From positions 141,180,823 through 141,244,822 of the forward strand of contig NC_064822.1 of NCBI RefSeq assembly GCF_024166365.1: a stretch of 64,000 bases of DNA. The letters run 5' to 3'. This document shows, piece after piece, positions 59,246 to 64,000 of the stretch (the first letter of the stretch is position 1; each line of letters begins with the position of its first letter). Below the pieces are notes generated by a model, which was not told the origin of the DNA, ran no database searches, and worked only from the letters and a program-made list of their open reading frames with translations. The position numbers and the translations under genes are program-made. The DNA is from Elephas maximus indicus. Its lineage: Eukaryota; Chordata; Mammalia; Proboscidea; Elephantidae.

Positions 59246-59704
59246 CTTATATCCTTGACTTTTTTATTATATACCATCTATAATACGTTTTATAATACGT
59301 TAGTTTTTGCTCTGCTTACAAAAACTGTTATTTTATATCAAGGAAATTCGTTGTTGTTTTTTCTGAGGGGCTTCTCAGTATTTCACAAATACTGATGAGT
59401 TTTTCCTTCCCCGAGTAAGATGAAAACAGTATTTGTAATTTAGTAGTACTCCTCTTTATCATGTATTTTGAGGAATCTGAAGAAAGCCAAGCTTTATTTT
59501 TAGCATACTCTTAATCAAGCCAGTGAATAAAAATGTATAGTAAATCAAGAAATGTGTATATTTAGAAAGTACAATTTCAGAAGATGTCTCTTGCATTAGA
59601 AGAAGGGGGATGGATTTACTCATTGTCAATAATATTCAGAAATACTTAAAAAATCTTAAAACAAAAAGTACACTCGAATTTTAGTCATATAAAGTGCTGG
59701 TGAC
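59246..59704. other. Non-coding stretch
   Basis: Nothing recognised. Confidence 0.45.
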
Positions 59705-59717
59705 TGATGTTATTATA

Positions 59718-59916
59718 CCCACTGCCGTTGAGTCGATTCCAACTCATAGTGATGCTACAGGTCAGAGTAGAAATTCCCCCACAGGGTTTCCAAAGCTGTA
59801 AATCATTATGGAAGCAGACTGCCACATCTTTCTCCCACAGAGTGGCTGATGGGTTCAAACCGCCAACCTTTCAGTTAGTAACTGAGTATTTTAACCACTG
59901 TGCCACCAGGGCTCTT
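59718..59916 (-). mobile_element. AfroSINE, long form, antisense, perfect 13-bp TSD
   Basis: The plus strand reads cccactgccgttgagtcgattccaactcatagtg...aagctgtaaatcattatggaagcagactgccacatctttctcc...ccaccagggctct. The 13-bp repeat tgatgttattata at 59705-59717 and 59917-59929 is perfect, making this one of the youngest-looking insertions. The 70-codon plus frame across it is a SINE artefact. Confidence 0.94.
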
Positions 59917-60039
59917 TGATGTTATTATAAATATTTATTTATATATTCAAAAGAATAAAAATAAGTCATAATGTAAAAAATGGATTTCCTCATAATAAAT
60001 TGGAGTTCATTCAAACCTTCAACAAAGAGCTGTGAGGCA

Positions 60040-60740
60040 GGTGCTAGGTGCTGTAGTAAGTGCCCAGGATATAACAGTGCACAGAAGAGATAAACATTCC
60101 TGCCCTTGTGAAGTTTATAGTCTAGTAGGGGGATACAGAGAGATACAGAGAAAAGTATTTAGTATCTGTCATGGATTGCATTGTGTCCCCCCAAAATGTC
60201 TGTCAACTTGGCTAGGCTGTGTTTCCCAGTATTGTGTGATTGTCCACCATTTTGTCATCTGATGTGATTTTCCTATGTGTTATAAATCCTACCACTATGA
60301 TGTTAATGAGGCAGGATTAGAGGAAGCTATGTTAATGAGGCAGGACTCAATCTATAAGATTAGGTTGTGTTTTAAATCAATCTCTTTTGAGATAGAAAAG
60401 AGAGAAGTAAGCAGAGAGACAGGGGAAACTCATGCCACCAAGAAAGCAGTGCCTGGAACGGAGCATATCCTTTGGACCTGGGGTCCCTGTACCTGAAAAG
60501 CTCCTAGGCCAAGGGAAGATGGATGACAAGGACCTTCCCGCAGTGCCAACAGAAAGTTTTCCCCTAGAGCTGGCACCCTTAATTTGTACCTCTAGCCTCC
60601 TAGGCTGTGAGAATAAATTTCTCTTTGTTAAAGCCATTCACTTGTGGTATTTCTGTTACAGCAGCACTAGATAACTAAGACGGTATCTCAAATGGTAAAA
60701 GAGCTATAGAGAAAGGAAAAAAGTATGCGCCAGGAATAGG
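60040..60740 (-). repeat. L2 LINE remnant, antisense, split by a MaLR LTR
   Basis: The left part, gaggcaggtgctaggtgctgtagtaagtgcccaggatataacagtg...cctgcccttgtgaagtttatagtctagtaggggg, is the reverse complement of the L2 terminus. It is cut at 60166, and text after the LTR (60688-60740) is likely its continuation. Confidence 0.65.
60167..60682 (+). mobile_element. Solo MaLR-type LTR, perfect 5-bp TSD
   Basis: A 516-bp plus-sense LTR starts tgtcatggattgcattgtgtccccc and ends tagcagcactagataactaagacg, so the terminal CA has become CG. It contains gagaataaatttctctttg (AATAAA at about 60610-60615) near the 3' end. The 5-bp repeat gtatc at 60162-60166 and 60683-60687 is perfect. It is the opposite-orientation relative of the LTR at 28.96 kb. 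No internal sequence remains. Confidence 0.88.
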
Positions 60741-61259
60741 AGTCTGATAGTTGCTGATAGTTCACAGATCTTATGGTAGTTAACATCCAAAGTGTGAGAG
60801 AGAACTGGAAATCCTGGGTTCTTGTAGAAATTACAGTAAACAGAGGATTTGTTCTGCCCGTCTTGATGCAGGTAGTGATCAGATTAAGAGTGTTATGGCA
60901 GAGGAAATGATGAGAGTCCTGCCAGGAGAAAACAGAGTTCTGGGCTCCATCTTAACTCTATCAGAGCACATGTTATCCCTAGATGGTATTGATCTTTTTG
61001 GCATTTCAATTGAACATCTCATCACTAAAACATTGATTTCAATGCCAACTATGGCAGGCCTTATATTAAATCTTGTGAACACAAAGGTGATCGAGACTTC
61101 ATAATTGCACATGAAATGCTTCAATTCTGACACCTTAATAATCCCTACTGGTGTTATTTTTTGTTGTAATTTATTTAAAGAATAGATTCTCACGTTTTGA
61201 TGTATTAAAGAATACATTTATGGCAAAGTGTTGTCAGGAAGGGAATTTAACATTTATGG
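60741..61259. other. Unassigned stretch with opposing short frames
   Basis: A 112-codon minus frame (60879-61217) and a 69-codon plus frame (60895-61104) overlap. The plus product, for example ILTLSEHMLSLDGIDLFGIS, reads smoothly but matches no family I know. A pseudogene fragment is possible. Confidence 0.35.
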
Positions 61260-61420
61260 AAAATCTTCTGGTGCAGAGACACTAGGGTAGGTGCTTCATG
61301 TGCCTTACCTCATAAAATCAATAAAATATTATTGTGAGGTTGGTATTAATTCCCATCTTAAGAAGAGAAAAAAAGAAAAGTGTCATGGAGCTAGCAAGTG
61401 GCCAAACAAGCAATTAAATC
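61260..61420 (-). repeat. MIR SINE remnant, antisense
   Basis: The plus strand has gtaggtgcttcatgtgccttacctcataaaatcaataaaatattattgtgaggttggtattaattcccatctt...ggagctagcaagtggccaaac, reverse-complement MIR text. Confidence 0.65.
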
Positions 61421-62299
61421 CAAAGTCTTCATTTATTTTCTCTGTCAAAATATATGTACCAAAACTACCCCATGAAAGAGATTCATTTTGTAACTTGATG
61501 ATATAATCATGATTGTATGTACAATGTAGAAAAAACCAACTAGGTTATATGAACATACATTAAGTCATAAGATAATACAAAATAAATATTTGTTCTTTGG
61601 GACATCACTTCTCTAATGAAAGACCAAGAGATAGAGCTTCTCCAAGCAAAGCACTCAAGTTTGGGTGGTGATGCTTAGAGATTTACATCTTCAAAGCAGT
61701 CTTCCTCTCCAGAAGTTGCATACTTATTAGAGCATTCACTATTAAATTCTCCTTTTATATACTGATGGAAGCCTCAAAAGATAAGCTGTCTGAAGCCAAA
61801 ATATAAAATGCCATGTACAGTTAGGTCAAACACTCTGATCTGCTTCCCAGTTATTACTGTCACAAAGCTACTTTTTATTTTGTCAGATGAAATAAAAATG
61901 TAAGCTTGCCTATGCCTTACAACCAGAAAAACACCATCAAAGCCACAAGTTCTTGGGACTTAATAGAAGCAAAATTGTGACTTAATAGAAACAAAATGAT
62001 CAAGGTGGCTGCTTATACAAAATGCATCCAATTCTCTGCTTTATGCTTTGAAGGGAATGAGTAATTTTAATTACCTCTCAGGTGTAGAAGGGAGAAAAAA
62101 GCTTTCCCCAACTACTTCCTAGGGTCTCTGTAATATCTGCCAACAGCCATTTGGCTGTATGGATAATATGCAAATTTCTTTTTGTGCTCAAAAGGTGAAA
62201 ATAATTGAGCTTATTAGTAATAGAAATTTGTCTATTACAGACTACGCTGTATTCTTATGTTTATATAGGTTCACACAATGTTTGTGTGTGTGTATATGC
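61421..62299. other. Non-repetitive AT-rich block, possible regulatory element
   Basis: No transposon or exon. It contains a perfect octamer ATGCAAAT at 62168-62175, TAATTTTAATTA at about 62064-62075 and a 22-bp imperfect tandem at 61957-62000. The complexity and lack of CpG are like many conserved non-coding elements, but conservation cannot be seen from one sequence. Confidence 0.35.
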
Positions 62300-62462
62300 C
62301 CAAGCCCATTGCCACTGATTCAATTCTGACTCATAGTGACCCTACAGGGCAGAGTAGAACTGTCCCATAGGGTTTCCAAGGAGTGGCTGGTGGATTCCAA
62401 CTGCCGACCTTTTTGGTCAGCAACCTGAGCCCTTTACCTATCACTTTGGCACCAGGGCTCCG
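62300..62462 (-). mobile_element. AfroSINE, short form, antisense, within a TG/CA setting
   Basis: The plus strand reads caagcccattgccactgattcaattctgac...ctggtggattccaactgccgacc...ggcaccagggctcc. It lies between a (TG)n tract (62281-62293) and a (CA)n tract (62463-62487). Confidence 0.87.

Positions 62463-62494
<32 letters not shown>
62463..62494 (+). repeat. (CA)n(TA)n microsatellite
   Basis: About 12 CA units followed by TATATATA, directly adjoining the SINE head. Confidence 0.9.
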
Positions 62495-62599
62495 GAAGCC
62501 ATTATTCCCTTAGCAAAAGAAAGCAAGCTAGACTTTTCAGAAGACTCAAGGAAAAGAATCTGTTAAGATTTCTCTGTTAAGGTTTCTCTGGACTATGCT

Positions 62600-62700
62600 A
62601 TCAACTAACCCTCTATCTGGCTGTTAGCCTGGGGCAAATCACTTCACCTTTCTTAGCCTCAGTTTCCTCATATGTACTATTGCGGAAATTCTGTGAAAAT
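62600..62700 (+). repeat. MIR SINE remnant
   Basis: The segment ctggctgttagcctggggcaaatcacttcacctttcttagcctcagtttcctcatatgtac is a well-preserved plus-sense MIR core. Confidence 0.8.
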
Positions 62701-62739
62701 TCTATGTACTCATTCAACTAATATTCACTGAATTTCTAA

Positions 62740-63879
62740 CTTTCAGTCACAGAGTATCTTTCTAATTTCATTATTCTATTTGAAATACTGCATTAAAACT
62801 TGTAGAATCTGAAGATTGATGAGTTTTCTTTGAGTACTGAGTATATTATTTCTAAATAAGACGTTAACTTAAAGGCACATGGTACAACTTCAGAGATGCC
62901 AGAAGCTCCTATCACAGACTCTGCCAGTTTTGATAATTACGTATTGCAACAATATAAAACTGAACAAAACTCAGCAGTTCAATCCTAGACCAGGATCTGT
63001 GTCATTCTGCCCTACTGATCAGAATTTAAAGCCAAGATATTTTTCCCTAATCACTAAAACACAGTTGTGCCGTGTTTTATCGGTTCTTTGATAACATTTC
63101 CAACATATCTTGTAACACTTTTTTTTTTTTTCTGTAGACAAAATAGGCACAAGTTGCAGTTAAAATTGGTAAAGAAGGACTTAGGGACAAGTTGAAGGCA
63201 GAGCCCTTTCTTTTGGCCATTAGTAGAATCACCAGGTTCTCATGACCAGGTCAGACCTCCTACCTGGCACTTCCAGGATTCAATTTCATTACTCCACATA
63301 AGGTTGATCAGGTTCTGGGAAACTGATCTATATTATCTTCATTCACAAATAATTGATTTAAAAACCACAACATAACTCATTAGTGTATAATTAAGACCAT
63401 TTCTATCATCCAATAGATTTATAATCTTCTCTGCAGGCAGAGCAAAGAGGACTTTGGAGCTGTATTTTATGACACACTCTCTGCTCTTCCTCCATGTGAA
63501 TGTGGAATGCTGATTTCTGCCCAGCAATGCCTATCTTACTGATACAGGGCTAACACATTATATTACTCCTTTTTTGAGCCTCCATGCAGATTCCATGTTG
63601 CCAAATTTAATAAACAATTTAAAATACAGTACAAGGATGAACCCTAAACCCTAATCTCCCTGCCTAGTGCTTGCAGCCTTTACCACATATTCAGTGTCCC
63701 AATTCGTGAACATTCAGTCTCTGCTTAAAGGCTTACATTGAGCCCAGATTAATTTTCTTAGACTCTAGATGTCAATTAAGAAGACTGCTTAGTAATTGTT
63801 CCTGCCTCTTTTAATCACTCCTCATTCCAGGTCACATCCCTGAATATTTACCTTTGTCCAGATCAGACCACTTTCATTT
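62740..63879. other. Non-coding stretch
   Basis: Nothing recognised. A poly(T) run is at 63119-63131. Two short frames (62879-63091 plus and 63339-63527 minus) show no domain. Confidence 0.45.
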
Positions 63880-64000
63880 GTTCATTCATTCAACTGATTT
63901 TTATTGATTGCCTACTCCATGCTGGGCATTTCTAATGTAAAGGGGAGCAAAAACAAGCACAGTCCTTGCCTTCATGAAAATTACAGTCTACAAGAAGAAA
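63880..64000 (-). repeat. L2 LINE remnant, antisense, running off the window
   Basis: The plus strand reads tcattcattcaactgatttttattgattgcctactccatgctgggcatttc...acagtccttgccttcatgaaaattacagtctac, the reverse complement of the L2 3' terminus. It continues past the window end. Confidence 0.75.

Noticed and set aside
59707-59919. 70-codon plus frame starting MLLYPLPLSRFQ
   Set aside because: It is the antisense of an AfroSINE; the same kind of frame appears in other copies.
1-64000. CRISPR array, bacterial operon, rRNA or functional tRNA genes
   Set aside because: No regularly spaced short repeats and no ribosome-binding-site/operon structure. tRNA-like text occurs only as the heads of SINEs, which lack the full cloverleaf.
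1-64000. Mitochondrial (NUMT) insertion
   Set aside because: No stretch reads as mitochondrial rRNA or protein genes.

Overview
This is a vertebrate nuclear window, and I read it as an afrotherian mammal, most likely an elephant or close relative. The case rests on repeats. About twenty copies of the tRNA-derived AfroSINE family sit beside at least seven RTE (BovB-like) LINE copies with the same 3' tail, and there is a 7.5-kb L1 whose 3' UTR I associate with elephant L1. The species call is from memory of these families, not a database search. No long conserved protein-coding gene is visible. Every recognisable coding stretch belongs to a transposable element and nearly all are broken. There are no bacterial features and no CRISPR array.

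Layout. Positions 1-1400 are a CpG-rich, GC-rich block with two inverted CCAAT boxes, a GC box, paired E-boxes and a good splice donor. It looks like the promoter and non-coding first exon of a gene I cannot name, probably reading rightwards. From about 1.4 kb to the end the DNA is AT-rich and intron- or intergenic-like. It holds ancient MIR and L2 remnants, AfroSINEs (16 of 20 on the minus strand), RTE copies (6 of 7 on the plus strand), an old antisense L1 with two nested insertions (18.8-20.2 kb), a near full-length decayed RTE (24.8-28.0 kb), and two solo MaLR-type LTRs in opposite orientation with perfect 5-bp target duplications (29.0 and 60.2 kb). It also holds a TA-flanked Tigger-like MITE (45.2 kb), a full-length decayed L1 (45.9-53.5 kb), a hAT-like MITE with about 60-bp inverted ends (54.5-55.0 kb) and a 5'-truncated antisense L1 end (58.6-59.2 kb).

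How the parts relate. The elements form a readable record of insertions: young SINEs split L2 and MIR copies, a MaLR LTR splits an L2, and RTE and SINE pieces split an L1. RTE tails and AfroSINE tails share the same 3' sequence, consistent with RTE enzymes mobilising the SINEs. Best candidates for something unexplained are the hAT-like MITE with a third internal copy of its terminus, a 129-codon open frame in the L1 3' UTR, a 72-bp (24-codon) tandem duplication at 33.3 kb, a two-membrane-segment open frame at 31.1-31.5 kb, and AT-rich single-copy blocks that resemble regulatory elements. I saw no convincing new biological system.
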